Source: Trichobilharzia regenti (taxonomy: Eukaryota; Platyhelminthes; Trematoda; Strigeidida; Schistosomatidae). Taken from it: DNA of 64,000 nt. Positions within the stretch are counted from its first letter, which is position 1, and each line of letters starts with the position of its first letter. A program made the position numbers and the translations under genes. This document shows, one piece after another, positions 12,576 to 22,776 of the stretch. Location: the NCBI GenBank assembly GCA_944472135.2, contig OX235262.1:67208887-67272886 (forward strand), read 5' to 3'. Under the pieces are notes generated by a model that had not been told where the DNA came from, did not search any database, and saw only the letters and a program-made list of their open reading frames with translations.

Positions 12576-13670
12576 TTTGTTGAATTAGTCACTTGAAAAA
12601 GTTCCATTAGTCTGAAGACCGTTTTCCTTACTTCTAGATAGCTATTCTATAACTCCGAAGATACCTGTTCTATTGATAACAGAGACAAATTGAAATAACA
12701 AAATGATCGTCCAAAATTCGAAATATATTCCGGGATCAGAAACGTTGAGTGATAATGACTGCCTAGCTAGGGTTAGTTCAGAGATGACCGAGTGTAACAC
12801 GGCAGCATGTCAAATGATATGGGTGCTTGGCCGCTAACCTTCCACTCAACAAGTCAACTTAATCAGTGAAGGTTGGCATTCATTGTTGAATGAAGAATGC
12901 AGCAGTCTTATAATTTCGGGGGATTATTTACATCAACTTAACAAACACTATAATAGACATTTCAGCTTTGCAAAAAATCCACAAGACAGCCAAGCATAAC
13001 ATGTGATATTATTGCAGCTTTCATCTATGCACATAATAAAAATTCAGATAGAATCAACTACCGTAGGAAATTCGAGTCGTAATCGTAAACTGCTGTTCTA
13101 TACATTCACCTTTTACTTCGCTGGATAATTGGTCCACTTCAATGACATGACTTGTATCCACAATACATTTATCTCACAAGTGTATGATATACATATCAGT
13201 TTCATAAGTGACAACATCCATATTCAATGGACGTACCCTACTATGTCTCTGTATCCTCCTCATGGGGATCGAGACAAACTGTTAAGCCAGTGGATTTTAC
13301 CTTGTTACTTAATAAGTGCCTCATCGAAAGTAATCTTAAGGTAGTTTATCTCAAACTGAAAATTTGTGACTTAATTTGCCATTCAAATGACACAAAAAAT
13401 TAGCTTAATCAAGTCTATTAAAACTGTATATAAAGATAATTCTTCATAAAATTTCATTAAACTTATATCATGTGGAAGTCTTCATTGTTCTAGTCCACTC
13501 TATACTACAAGTCCTTTGTATGCATTATATAATACGCCGTCTGGAATTCTCGTCTATCCTTAATTGAGTGTATAACCATCCTGCTCAACTGTTATTTATC
13601 TTTACCAGCACTGCTAAAGAACCTAGATAGCATTTATAACACCAAAGTTCTTATCTCCACATAAGAGAAT
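12576..13670. other. No recognisable gene
   Basis: AT-rich spacer between the short gypsy derivative and an RTE 3' end. Open frames here have no domain signature. Confidence 0.4.
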
Positions 13671-13675
13671 AACAC

Positions 13676-13976
13676 AAATTATATTTTACTATGTGCAGAA
13701 AGAAATGGAGATGGATTGGCCATACGCTGAGGAAACCATCAAGTGACATCACTAGACAAGCCTTCGAGTGGAACCCGAAAGGGAGGCGGCGAGTTGGTCG
13801 TCCAAGGGTGACTTGGAGGAGGTCATGCGAGGAGGAGATGAAAGCATGTGGACAGACCTGGAGCAGGGTGAAAAAGTTGTCAGAAAACCGAAGGCAATGG
13901 AGGTGCGCAGCTGAAGCCCTATGTTCCTCTAGGAACTAAAGGATACAATAATAATAATAATAATAGTGTGCTTAAC
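13676..13976 (+). pseudogene. RTE-type LINE, 3' terminal fragment
   Basis: An 82-codon open frame (13691-13936) encodes the basic C terminus typical of RTE-type elements: KKWRWIGHTLRKPS, then ITRQAFEWNP, then a GRRRVGRPRVTWRRS block, ending in CAAEALCSSRN. It is followed within 10 bases by an (AAT)n tail, the usual simple-repeat 3' end of this clade. The copy is 5'-truncated, with no reverse transcriptase domain present. It is the least mutated RTE tip in the window and serves as reference for the copies at 27.7, 29.7 and 50.1 kb. Confidence 0.8.
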
Positions 13977-14649
13977 CAGCCCTTTTTGCTTAGTTTTGCA
14001 GAATGGCGGCTGCGATATGTATATCTGTAATTAAGTAGTTATAAATAGTACATGGGTATGTCAGTATACTGAAGTGTAATCTTCATATGCATTGTTATTA
14101 TTATAGTCTGTTATTAATCAGTAGATATCATTATAGAGTGAATTTAGGGTCATCCGTGTATGTGAGTCAGTCCGACTGTTTTCCCTTTGTCCTCCTTATG
14201 GCTGCCATTGAAGGATTGTGTAGGTGGTCATTTAACTAACTATCTTCTCTGGTAGATACCTACTATTACCAAACGCTTAATATGAACTAGGGATACTCAC
14301 ACATTATGTAGTGTATTAATTACAATATACTGTATACCATTTTCCGTTTGCTACAGTAACACATAATAGTATCAAGAATTTACTGTCACTGTTGTTGTCT
14401 TCGTTGTTACCCCTGTCTTTTATGTTCTGCTACATAAGCTAGAATGGAATTTGTTAATAGTTCAACCGAATTCACTCACAAGATCTACATCTTGATGTTT
14501 AGGTTGCTGAAATCATATCAACACTTACTAAGCTATGTTACTTAATCGAAATATTGTTACCAGCTTATTATATGTCGTTGAGTCCGTAGAATTGCTCCAT
14601 ACAAATGGAATTTCAGTCAACAGATATACAGATCGGAAATCATTCCACG
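13977..14649. other. No recognisable gene
   Basis: AT-rich spacer. It ends at the GTCTA pentamer (14650-14654) that is the left copy of the target duplication for the tandem gypsy element. Confidence 0.4.
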
Positions 14650-14654
14650 GTCTA

Positions 14655-14848
14655 TGTATTAATTTATTGTAATCGTAATATTAGTATTTCAAGATGACCG
14701 AATTACAAGAATCCAAACAAAACACAGAGAGGGCAGAACTCAGGAATTTGTATTTAGCGGAATTATTATTCAATTCATATAAGAAACATATTAACAATCA
14801 ACAGTAAGTATTTAAACAATACAGAGTTAGAAATTGTCAATCACCACA
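14655..14848 (-). repeat. Outer (3') LTR of tandem gypsy element
   Basis: 194 bp, TG...CA. The pol frame runs into it: its TGA stop is at 14837-14839, four codons inside the LTR in element orientation. Confidence 0.93.
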
Positions 14849-16483
14849 TCCGCCACACGTCGAATATCTCCTTGCGTATTTATAACGATGTCTCGGTTTG
14901 CTTGCAAGTAGCTGCGACCTAACTGATTCTGTGATATTATTTTCATCAGTATTATCTGGACTTATTTCTGAATTATCTACAAAATCAGGATTATTAACGG
15001 AATCATTAAAATAATAATTGGAACGAGCTACTTCATTTATTGTCACTTTGTACAGGTGTCTGTTATGAACTGAGTGATCTTTGATGTCGAATATCTTCAC
15101 CACTCGATTTCCCATTTTTTGTAGGATAATTCCAACAGAAGGTCTATAGTCATTCCCTTTGTAATAATGTACATTAGAAGTCGTGGACATCAGATGCTTT
15201 TTGAGAATTCGAGATTTGAAAAGTTTTGCAGGACTTTCATGAGTACTTGTTTGCTCTGCATTGCGATATTGAAGTAAGAAGTTATCCACACATCTCTCTA
15301 GCTCATCAAAATTTTGAGGACTCATTGATGCTATAGCACTCTTTAATGTTCGTACAAAATTTTCTGCCAACCCGTTTGACTGAGGATGACGTGGTGCTGT
15401 GTACAAATGACGACAACCTATATGTTTGAGCCAATCATTGAAGTTCTTCTCCGTAAAATGAGTACCATTGTCAGTAACTAAGACATCTGGAATTCCTTCT
15501 CGACTAAAAATCTTTCTCAACGCTCTGTGAGTGAATTTGGCATTAGGACTATCTGTAATGATGACTTCTGGCCATCTAGAATAAGAATCCACAATAACTA
15601 AAGCATAATATGAATTTAAGAATGGACCACAGTAATCTGCATGAATACGCTGCCAAACCTCACAAGATGCAGGCCACGGTGTCCACGATGACTTCCCATA
15701 GGACATTTTATGTAAACAGCTAGAACAGCTCTTTGATCTTTTGTTAATGTCAGCATCAATTTCCGGCCACCAGCATGTTAGGCGTGCTAATGATTTCATC
15801 TTATCAGCTCCTAGATGAGCAGAATGTAGATCATCCAAAATCGCAGATCTTAATGTTGGAGGAATAATAATTCTGTCATTCAGACATAGAAATCCTTCAG
15901 GATGGACTGAAATCTCATCTCTTCGCTTATAAAAGTCTGGAAATCTTCGCTTACACTGAACATTCCAACCTCTTTTTGTTGCATTTATAACGCATCCGTA
16001 ATATTTCCGAGTATCATTTATAAGTCGAACTCGATCCACCGGTAACGGCTGGACTAATAAGCAATCAGTATCATTAGTAACATTTTCAAATAATGAATAA
16101 CGAGATAAGAAGTCTGCATGAGGTATATCCTTTGCCGATCTATGTTCAATAGTGTAATCATATGCACTTAGTTCTAAACTCCATCTTTGAACCATAGCAG
16201 CAGATGATTTATTCAAAGATTTTTCTGGATTGTAAATGAATTTCAAAGCTTGATGATCAGTAACTATGTGAAACTTAGTACCAAAGAGATACTTGTGCAA
16301 GCGTCTTATTGCCCATACAACTGCTAGAGCTTCTTTCTGGGTTTGTGAGTACCCTTGTTCACTCTTACTTAGACGTCTTGAAATACAAATAACAGGTTGT
16401 CCATTTTGCTCAAGTACTGCAGCTATACCCATAGGAGAAGCATCTGTAGTGAGAACAGACTTATCTTTCGACAAAAAAGGTCT
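14837..16483 (-). CDS. RNase H-integrase continuation, left copy
   Basis: In the same frame as the upstream Gag-RT, directly after its TGA. RNase H begins with a TTDAS motif about 13 codons in. Integrase has the zinc-binding HHCC arrangement (LHSAHLG, then CSSC). The catalytic triad is Asp in HADYCG, Asp in TDNGTHF and Glu in NGLAEN. No ATG precedes the RNase H catalytic Asp; the first Met falls after it. The part therefore has no obvious independent start and would need readthrough. The C terminus ends in CGGCGD, with the stop inside the 3' LTR. Otherwise open and apparently undamaged. Confidence 0.88.
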   Translation of the reverse strand, partial: RPFLSKDKSVLTTDASPMGIAAVLEQNGQPVICISRRLSKSEQGYSQTQKEALAVVWAIRRLHKYLFGTKFHIVTDHQALKFIYNPEKSLNKSSAAMVQRWSLELSAYDYTIEHRSAKDIPHADFLSRYSLFENVTNDTDCLLVQPLPVDRVRLINDTRKYYGCVINATKRGWNVQCKRRFPDFYKRRDEISVHPEGFLCLNDRIIIPPTLRSAILDDLHSAHLGADKMKSLARLTCWWPEIDADINKRSKSCSSCLHKMSYGKSSWTPWPASCEVWQRIHADYCGPFLNSYYALVIVDSYSRWPEVIITDSPNAKFTHRALRKIFSREGIPDVLVTDNGTHFTEKNFNDWLKHIGCRHLYTAPRHPQSNGLAENFVRTLKSAIASMSPQNFDELERCVDNFLLQYRNAEQTSTHESPAKLFKSRILKKHLMSTTSNVHYYKGNDYRPSVGIILQKMGNRVVKIFDIKDHSVHNRHLYKVTINEVARSNYYFNDSVNNPDFVDNSEISPDNTDENNITESVRSQLLASKPRHRYKYARRYSTCGGCGD

Positions 16484-18601
16484 TCAGAAAGCTTGTTTAT
16501 TAAGAAACTCCAAAGTTTTTCGCAAGATATTCTCATGTTGTTGTTCCCACTTAAACTGTTTACTGGAGACAATCTCAAAAAGTGGAGATAACCGTTGAGT
16601 GAAGTTGGGAATGAATCTGGAGTAAAACTGAAGAGTACCTATCCATGATCTCAACGATGACATATTATTAGGTGACGGTGCTTGAATTAGAGGTGCCAAA
16701 CGACTAGCATCAGGTCTGAAACCTTCGGAGTCTACTGTGTATCCCAAGCATGATACAGACGACAAAGTGAAATGGCATTTAGATGGATTAACAAGAACAT
16801 TATTCTCACATAAACGCCTGAACAGTTTTAAAAGACGTTCATTATGCAATTCGATATTAGGACCATGAACTATAATGTCGTCTTGGTATGACTCAACACC
16901 ATCTAATCCATCTATCATCTGATTTATTACATTTTGAAATATTGCGGGTGAAACCTTTAAACCAAAAGGCAAGAACTTATACTTGAACAATCCAAATGGA
17001 GTATTAATGGTTGTTAATGCACTAGACGCCTCATCAAGAGGAATTTGCAAATAGGCATCTTTTAGATCTATTTTGGAAAAGTATCTTGAGCCATGTAGCT
17101 TGTAGAGAATGTCTTCAGTTTCTAGAGTAGTGCAACTTTGCTGTAGTAGACGACTATTGAGTGTAAGGCGGTAGTCACCACAAATTCTAGGTGTTTTTCC
17201 ATCAGCCTTTAGTGGCGTAACAATAGGAGTAGCCCAATTTGAAGACTCAACTGGCATAAGTATGCCTTGCTCAACCAACTTGTCTAACTCTTTCTTAACT
17301 GCATCTCGCAATCCATATGGAATTAATCGGCGTTTCAGGAAGATAGGATCACCCTCTATTTCAAGATGGATGGGCTGAATCTTCATACCACCTACACTCT
17401 TTGAACATTGGAGAAGTAATTCTCTGAACAAAGATTCATCAAACAACTCAGTACAAAGTGAGATTTCGACATTTAACAATCTAAGGGCTTTTAATCCCAA
17501 TAAAGATGGACCATATTCACTAACAAGAAAGGGAATATTTACAAAATTACCACTGTCTGATTTCAAAGAAATGTTAGTAGCACCGATAAGAGGTAATTTA
17601 TGACCAGTTATGCCTGTAATTGAACTAGTAGTAGGGTCTATCTGGACATTCTTACAAATCGATTGTAAATCTTTCTTAGAAATTATAGATTCAGTACTCC
17701 CAGTATCAATTATAAAACAATGGGACTTGCCTGAACTTGTAGTGAAGGTTCTCATTAGATGAGATTGAGTATTCGGAAAAGTTGAAAGAGACATCGACTG
17801 CATTTTACCAGATAAATTGGAAGAATTATCAGGATTCTGAGTAACATAAGTATTCGAACTTCTGCAAACAGTCTTGATGTGTCCAACTTTACCACATTTG
17901 TGACACTTAGCACCCCGAAAACGGCAAGTGCTTCGTAGATGTAACTTTCCACAGGATAAACACGGTTTAATGTTTTTGATCTCTCGCTGCATTCTATTAC
18001 CTGTGGACGGCAGTTTGGATTGCTTTCCATGAACACTTGTATTTTCGACTTTAGAAAGCATAACATCAGATACTGACGTAGTGGGAGCAGAGTATTCATT
18101 ATTGACATCTTCATATGTAATACATAAATCTTTAGCAGTTTGAAAGGTACAAGAAGGAATCTGAATTAACTCTTTCTCTAACTTAGGAATATTGATTCCA
18201 GCAATTAGACGATCACGTAGTTGAGTATGCAGCTGATCTCCAAAGTTACACTTTGAAGCTTGTATTTGGAGTTGCAGAATAAAGTCTCTAATTCTCTGGT
18301 TGGGAGCACGAACCAGTTTATGGAATTGAGCCCTCTCTCTGGTCTCAAATGTAGTTACATGAAAGTGATTTATAAGAAGTTCACGTAGTTTATAATATGG
18401 CAGAGAAATTGGTTTGTCTGGAAATGACAGAGTCTTTGCTAAGCTATACGCATCTAGCCCAATAGCAGTGATGAAATATGCTGGTGTTTTGTCATCCCGA
18501 ACATTCTTTGAAATGCACCACGCATCGAAGCATTCCAAATAATCAGCAATCTCCCGCGGAGACTCATTAATGGGAAATTTTCCCAGGTTATTTAGTTCCA
18601 T
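16484..18601 (-). CDS. Gag-protease-reverse transcriptase, left copy (705 aa)
   Basis: One continuous frame. Gag is about residues 1-285 with two zinc knuckles (214-226 and 233-246). The aspartic protease active site DTGS is at 299-302. Reverse transcriptase follows, with KIDLKDAY at 510-517 and YQDD at 572-575. Gag and Pol are fused without a frameshift. The frame stops at a TGA (16486-16484) just after the RT connection domain, in the middle of what is normally one RT-RNase H polypeptide, and the same frame continues on the other side into RNase H. Whether that TGA is read through or simply kills the copy cannot be told from sequence alone. Annotation of a genomic retroelement only. Confidence 0.9.
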   Translation of the reverse strand: MELNNLGKFPINESPREIADYLECFDAWCISKNVRDDKTPAYFITAIGLDAYSLAKTLSFPDKPISLPYYKLRELLINHFHVTTFETRERAQFHKLVRAPNQRIRDFILQLQIQASKCNFGDQLHTQLRDRLIAGINIPKLEKELIQIPSCTFQTAKDLCITYEDVNNEYSAPTTSVSDVMLSKVENTSVHGKQSKLPSTGNRMQREIKNIKPCLSCGKLHLRSTCRFRGAKCHKCGKVGHIKTVCRSSNTYVTQNPDNSSNLSGKMQSMSLSTFPNTQSHLMRTFTTSSGKSHCFIIDTGSTESIISKKDLQSICKNVQIDPTTSSITGITGHKLPLIGATNISLKSDSGNFVNIPFLVSEYGPSLLGLKALRLLNVEISLCTELFDESLFRELLLQCSKSVGGMKIQPIHLEIEGDPIFLKRRLIPYGLRDAVKKELDKLVEQGILMPVESSNWATPIVTPLKADGKTPRICGDYRLTLNSRLLQQSCTTLETEDILYKLHGSRYFSKIDLKDAYLQIPLDEASSALTTINTPFGLFKYKFLPFGLKVSPAIFQNVINQMIDGLDGVESYQDDIIVHGPNIELHNERLLKLFRRLCENNVLVNPSKCHFTLSSVSCLGYTVDSEGFRPDASRLAPLIQAPSPNNMSSLRSWIGTLQFYSRFIPNFTQRLSPLFEIVSSKQFKWEQQHENILRKTLEFLNKQAF

Positions 18602-18614
18602 CGCGACGCCAATT

Positions 18615-18808
18615 TGTAGTAATTTATTGTAATCGTAATATTAGTATTTCAAGATGACCGAATTACAAGAATCCAAACAAAACACAGAGAGGACGGAATT
18701 CAGGAATTTGTATTTAGCGGAATTATTATTCAATTCATATAAGAAACATATTAACAATCAACAGTAAGTATTTAAACAATACAGAGTTAGAAATTGTCAA
18801 TCACCACA
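18615..18808 (-). repeat. Shared middle LTR of tandem gypsy element
   Basis: 194 bp, serving as 3' LTR for the right-hand copy and 5' LTR for the left-hand copy. It has no target duplication of its own, as expected for a recombinant junction. Confidence 0.93.
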
Positions 18809-20446
18809 TCCGCCACACGTCGAATATCTCCTTGCGTATTTATAACGATGTCTCGGTTTGCTTGCAAGTAGCTGCGATCTCCTAACTGATTCTGTGATAT
18901 TATTTTCATCAGTATTATCTGGACTTATTTCTGAATTATCTACAAAATCAGGATTATTAACGGAATCATTAAAATAATAATTGGAACGAGCTACTTCATT
19001 TATTGTCACTTTGTACAGGTGTCTGTTATGAACTGAGTGATCTTTGATGTCGAATATCTTCACCACTCGATTTCCCATTTTTTGTAGGATAATTCCAACA
19101 GAAGGTCTATAGTCATTCCCTTTGTAATAATGTACATTAGAAGTCGTGGACATCAGATGCTTTTTGAGAATTCGAGATTTGAAAAGTTTTGCAGGACTTT
19201 CATGAGTACTTGTTTGCTCTGCATTGCGATATTGAAGTAAGAAGTTATCCACACATCTCTCTAGCTCATCAAAATTTTGAGGACTCATTGATGCTATAGC
19301 ACTCTTTAATGTTCGTACAAAATTTTCTGCCAACCCGTTTGACTGAGGATGACGTGGTGCTGTGTACAAATGACGACAACCTATATGTTTGAGCCAATCA
19401 TTGAAGTTCTTCTCCGTAAAATGAGTACCATTGTCAGTAACTAAGACATCTGGAATTCCTTCTCGACTAAAAATCTTTCTCAACGCTCTGTGAGTGAATT
19501 TGGCATTAGGACTATCTGTAATGATGACTTCTGGCCATCTAGAATAAGAATCCACAATAACTAAAGCATAATATGAATTTAAGAATGGACCACAGTAATC
19601 TGCATGAATACGCTGCCAAACCTCACAAGATGCAGGCCACGGTGTCCACGATGACTTCCCATAGGACATTTTATGTAAACAGCTAGAACAGCTCTTTGAT
19701 CTTTTGTTAATGTCAGCATCAATTTCCGGCCACCAGCATGTTAGGCGTGCTAATGATTTCATCTTATCAGCTCCTAGATGAGCAGAATGTAGATCATCCA
19801 AAATCGCAGATCTTAATGTTGGAGGAATAATAATTCTGTCATTCAGACATAGAAATCCTTCAGGATGGACTGAAATCTCATCTCTTCGCTTATAAAAGTC
19901 TGGAAATCTTCGCTTACACTGAACATTCCAACCTCTTTTTGTTGCATTTATAACGCATCCGTAATATTTCCGAGTATCATTTATAAGTCGAACTCGATCC
20001 ACCGGTAACGGCTGGACTAATAAGCAATCAGTATCATTAGCAACATTTTCAAATAATGAATAACGAGATAAGAAGTCTGCATGAGGTATATCCTTTGCCG
20101 ATCTATGTTCAATAGTGTAATCATATGCACTTAGTTCTAAACTCCATCTTTGAACCATAGCAGCAGATGATTTATTCAAAGATTTTTCTGGATTGTAAAT
20201 GAATTTCAAAGCTTGATGATCAGTAACTATGTGAAACTTAGTACCAAAGAGATACTTGTGCAAGCGTCTTATTGCCCATACAACTGCTAGAGCTTCTTTC
20301 TGGGTTTGTGAGTACCCTTGTTCACTCTTACTTAGACGTCTTGAAATACAAATAACAGGTTGTCCATTTTGCTCAAGTACTGCAGCTATACCCATAGGAG
20401 AAGCATCTGTAGTGAGAACAGACTTATCTTTCGACAAAAAAGGTCT
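18797..20446 (-). CDS. RNase H-integrase continuation, right copy
   Basis: Equivalent to the left-hand copy with one extra codon (an added Arg in the ESVRRSQLL segment, from a 3-bp insertion near 18880) and Ala for Thr in FENVAND. The HHCC and D,D,E integrase residues are present. It is in frame with the upstream part across the single TGA and likewise lacks an early ATG. Confidence 0.88.
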   Translation of the reverse strand, partial: RPFLSKDKSVLTTDASPMGIAAVLEQNGQPVICISRRLSKSEQGYSQTQKEALAVVWAIRRLHKYLFGTKFHIVTDHQALKFIYNPEKSLNKSSAAMVQRWSLELSAYDYTIEHRSAKDIPHADFLSRYSLFENVANDTDCLLVQPLPVDRVRLINDTRKYYGCVINATKRGWNVQCKRRFPDFYKRRDEISVHPEGFLCLNDRIIIPPTLRSAILDDLHSAHLGADKMKSLARLTCWWPEIDADINKRSKSCSSCLHKMSYGKSSWTPWPASCEVWQRIHADYCGPFLNSYYALVIVDSYSRWPEVIITDSPNAKFTHRALRKIFSREGIPDVLVTDNGTHFTEKNFNDWLKHIGCRHLYTAPRHPQSNGLAENFVRTLKSAIASMSPQNFDELERCVDNFLLQYRNAEQTSTHESPAKLFKSRILKKHLMSTTSNVHYYKGNDYRPSVGIILQKMGNRVVKIFDIKDHSVHNRHLYKVTINEVARSNYYFNDSVNNPDFVDNSEISPDNTDENNITESVRRSQLLASKPRHRYKYARRYSTCGGCGD

Positions 20447-22564
20447 TCAGAAAGCTTGTTTATTAAGAAACTCCAAAGTTTTTCGCAAGATATTCTCATG
20501 TTGTTGTTCCCACTTAAACTGTTTACTGGAGACAATCTCAAAAAGTGGAGATAACCGTTGAGTGAAGTTGGGAATGAATCTGGAGTAAAACTGAAGAGTA
20601 CCTATCCATGATCTCAACGATGACATATTATTAGGTGACGGTGCTTGAATTAGAGGTGCCAAACGACTAGCATCAGGTCTGAAACCTTCGGAGTCTACTG
20701 TGTATCCCAAGCATGATACAGACGACAAAGTGAAATGGCATTTAGATGGATTAACAAGAACATTATTCTCACATAAACGCCTGAACAGTTTTAAAAGACG
20801 TTCATTATGCAATTCGATATTAGGACCATGAACTATAATGTCGTCTTGGTATGACTCAACACCATCTAATCCATCTATCATCTGATTTATTACATTTTGA
20901 AATATTGCGGGTGAAACCTTTAAACCAAAAGGCAAGAACTTATACTTGAACAATCCAAATGGAGTATTAATGGTTGTTAATGCACTAGACGCCTCATCAA
21001 GAGGAATTTGCAAATAGGCATCTTTTAGATCTATTTTGGAAAAGTATCTTGAGCCATGTAGCTTGTAGAGAATGTCTTCAGTTTCTAGAGTAGTGCAACT
21101 TTGCTGTAGTAGACGACTATTGAGTGTAAGGCGGTAGTCACCACAAATTCTAGGTGTTTTTCCATCAGCCTTTAGTGGCGTAACAATAGGAGTAGCCCAA
21201 TTTGAAGACTCAACTGGCATAAGTATGCCTTGCTCAACCAACTTGTCTAACTCTTTCTTAACTGCATCTCGCAATCCATATGGAATTAATCGGCGTTTCA
21301 GGAAGATAGGATCACCCTCTATTTCAAGATGGATGGGCTGAATCTTCATACCACCTACACTCTTTGAACATTGGAGAAGTAATTCTCTGAACAAAGATTC
21401 ATCAAACAACTCAGTACAAAGTGAGATTTCGACATTTAACAATCTAAGGGCTTTTAATCCCAATAAAGATGGACCATATTCACTAACAAGAAAGGGAATA
21501 TTTACAAAATTACCACTGTCTGATTTCAAAGAAATGTTAGTAGCACCGATAAGAGGTAATTTATGACCAGTTATGCCTGTAATTGAACTAGTAGTAGGGT
21601 CTATCTGGACATTCTTACAAATCGATTGTAAATCTTTCTTAGAAATTATAGATTCAGTACTCCCAGTATCAATTATAAAACAATGGGACTTGCCTGAACT
21701 TGTAGTGAAGGTTCTCATTAGATGAGATTGAGTATTGGGAAAAGTTGAAAGAGACATCGACTGCATTTTACCAGATAAATTGGAAGAATTATCAGGATTC
21801 TGAGTAACATAAGTATTCGAACTTCTGCAAACAGTCTTGATGTGTCCAACTTTACCACATTTGTGACACTTAGCACCCCGAAAACGGCAAGTGCTTCGTA
21901 GATGTAACTTTCCACAGGATAAACACGGTTTAATGTTTTTGATCTCTCGCTGCATTCTATTACCTGTGGACGGCAGTTTGGATTGCTTTCCATGAACACT
22001 TGTATTTTCGACTTTAGAAAGCATAACATCAGATACTGACGTAGTGGGAGCAGAGTATTCATTATTGACATCTTCATATGTAATACATAAATCTTTAGCA
22101 GTTTGAAAGGTACAAGAAGGAATCTGAATTAACTCTTTCTCTAACTTAGGAATATTGATTCCAGCAATTAGACGATCACGTAGTTGAGTATGCAGCTGAT
22201 CTCCAAAGTTACACTTTGAAGCTTGTATTTGGAGTTGCAGAATAAAGTCTCTAATTCTCTGGTTGGGAGCACGAACCAGTTTGTTGAATTGAGCCCTCTC
22301 TCTGGTCTCAAATGTAGTTACATGAAAGTGATTTATAAGAAGTTCACGTAGTTTATAATATGGCAGAGAAATTGGTTTATCTGGAAATGACAGAGTCTTT
22401 ACTAGGCTATACGCATCTAGCCCAATAGCAGTGATGAAATGTGCTGGTATTTTGTCATCCCGAACATTCTTTGAAATGCACCACGCATCGAAGCATTCCA
22501 AATAATCAGCAATCTCCCGCGGAGACTCATTAATGGGAAATTTTCCCAGGTTATTTAGTTCCAT
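20447..22564 (-). CDS. Gag-protease-reverse transcriptase, right copy (705 aa)
   Basis: Same length and domain plan as the left copy, with only a few amino acid differences. Examples are KIPAHF for KTPAYF and SLVKTL for SLAKTL, plus Asn for His in the RAQF(H/N)KL segment; all are in Gag. Protease DTGS, RT YQDD and both zinc knuckles are intact. It ends at the identical TGA (20449-20447). The start codon lies 14 bases from the 5' LTR edge, inside the primer-binding site. Confidence 0.9.
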   Translation of the reverse strand: MELNNLGKFPINESPREIADYLECFDAWCISKNVRDDKIPAHFITAIGLDAYSLVKTLSFPDKPISLPYYKLRELLINHFHVTTFETRERAQFNKLVRAPNQRIRDFILQLQIQASKCNFGDQLHTQLRDRLIAGINIPKLEKELIQIPSCTFQTAKDLCITYEDVNNEYSAPTTSVSDVMLSKVENTSVHGKQSKLPSTGNRMQREIKNIKPCLSCGKLHLRSTCRFRGAKCHKCGKVGHIKTVCRSSNTYVTQNPDNSSNLSGKMQSMSLSTFPNTQSHLMRTFTTSSGKSHCFIIDTGSTESIISKKDLQSICKNVQIDPTTSSITGITGHKLPLIGATNISLKSDSGNFVNIPFLVSEYGPSLLGLKALRLLNVEISLCTELFDESLFRELLLQCSKSVGGMKIQPIHLEIEGDPIFLKRRLIPYGLRDAVKKELDKLVEQGILMPVESSNWATPIVTPLKADGKTPRICGDYRLTLNSRLLQQSCTTLETEDILYKLHGSRYFSKIDLKDAYLQIPLDEASSALTTINTPFGLFKYKFLPFGLKVSPAIFQNVINQMIDGLDGVESYQDDIIVHGPNIELHNERLLKLFRRLCENNVLVNPSKCHFTLSSVSCLGYTVDSEGFRPDASRLAPLIQAPSPNNMSSLRSWIGTLQFYSRFIPNFTQRLSPLFEIVSSKQFKWEQQHENILRKTLEFLNKQAF

Positions 22565-22577
22565 CGCGACGCCAATT
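22561..22577 (-). promoter_or_regulatory. Primer-binding site overlapping the gag start
   Basis: Three bases after the LTR, the minus strand reads TGGCGTCGCGATGG. TGG is the usual start of a primer-binding site complementary to a tRNA 3' CCA. The gag ATG (22564-22562) lies inside it. The same arrangement occurs at 18611-18598 and 12375-12362. The implied tRNA would end TCGCGAC-G-CCA; a discriminator G is characteristic of eukaryotic tRNA-Ser, so that is a weak guess for the primer. Confidence 0.6.
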
Positions 22578-22771
22578 TGTAGTAATTTATTGTAATCGTA
22601 ATATTAGTATTTCAAGATGACCGAATTACAAGAATCCAAACAAAACACAGAGAGGGCGGAATTCAGGAATTTGTATTTAGCGGAATTATTATTCAATTCA
22701 TATAAGAAACATATTAACAATCAACAGTAAGTATTTAAACAATACAGAGATAGAAATAGTCAATCACCACA
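22578..22771 (-). repeat. Outer (5') LTR of tandem gypsy element
   Basis: 194 bp, TG...CA, followed by GTCTA at 22772-22776. It would carry the promoter for transcription to the left; I do not see a convincing TATA box. Confidence 0.92.
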
Positions 22772-22776
22772 GTCTA

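Larger units (their letters stand above)
14655..22771 (-). mobile_element. Tandem (three-LTR) Ty3/gypsy retrotransposon
   Basis: Three LTRs (14655-14848, 18615-18808, 22578-22771) alternate with two nearly identical internal regions of 3766 and 3769 bp. The outer edges carry a perfect 5-bp duplication, GTCTA, at 14650-14654 and 22772-22776; the middle LTR has none. The whole array therefore behaves as one insertion, formed by unequal recombination at an LTR or by integration of a multimer. Each internal region encodes Gag-protease-RT, then RNase H-integrase. The RT motif is YQDD rather than the commoner YLDD/YVDD, and overall order (RT-RNaseH-IN) places it in Ty3/gypsy. I cannot assign a published family name with confidence. 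Confidence 0.93.

Noticed and set aside
16481..16490. TGA as a selenocysteine codon
   Set aside because: Its position between RT and RNase H has no catalytic role that would need selenocysteine, and no SECIS-like element was noticed.
16293..16598. Open frames on the plus strand opposite RNase H
   Set aside because: Antisense shadows repeated at the same place in both copies; no independent evidence.
17755..18114. 119-codon frames on the minus strand inside gag (also at 11519-11878 and 21718-22077)
   Set aside because: They lie in another frame of gag with no domain. Their conservation follows from gag being conserved.
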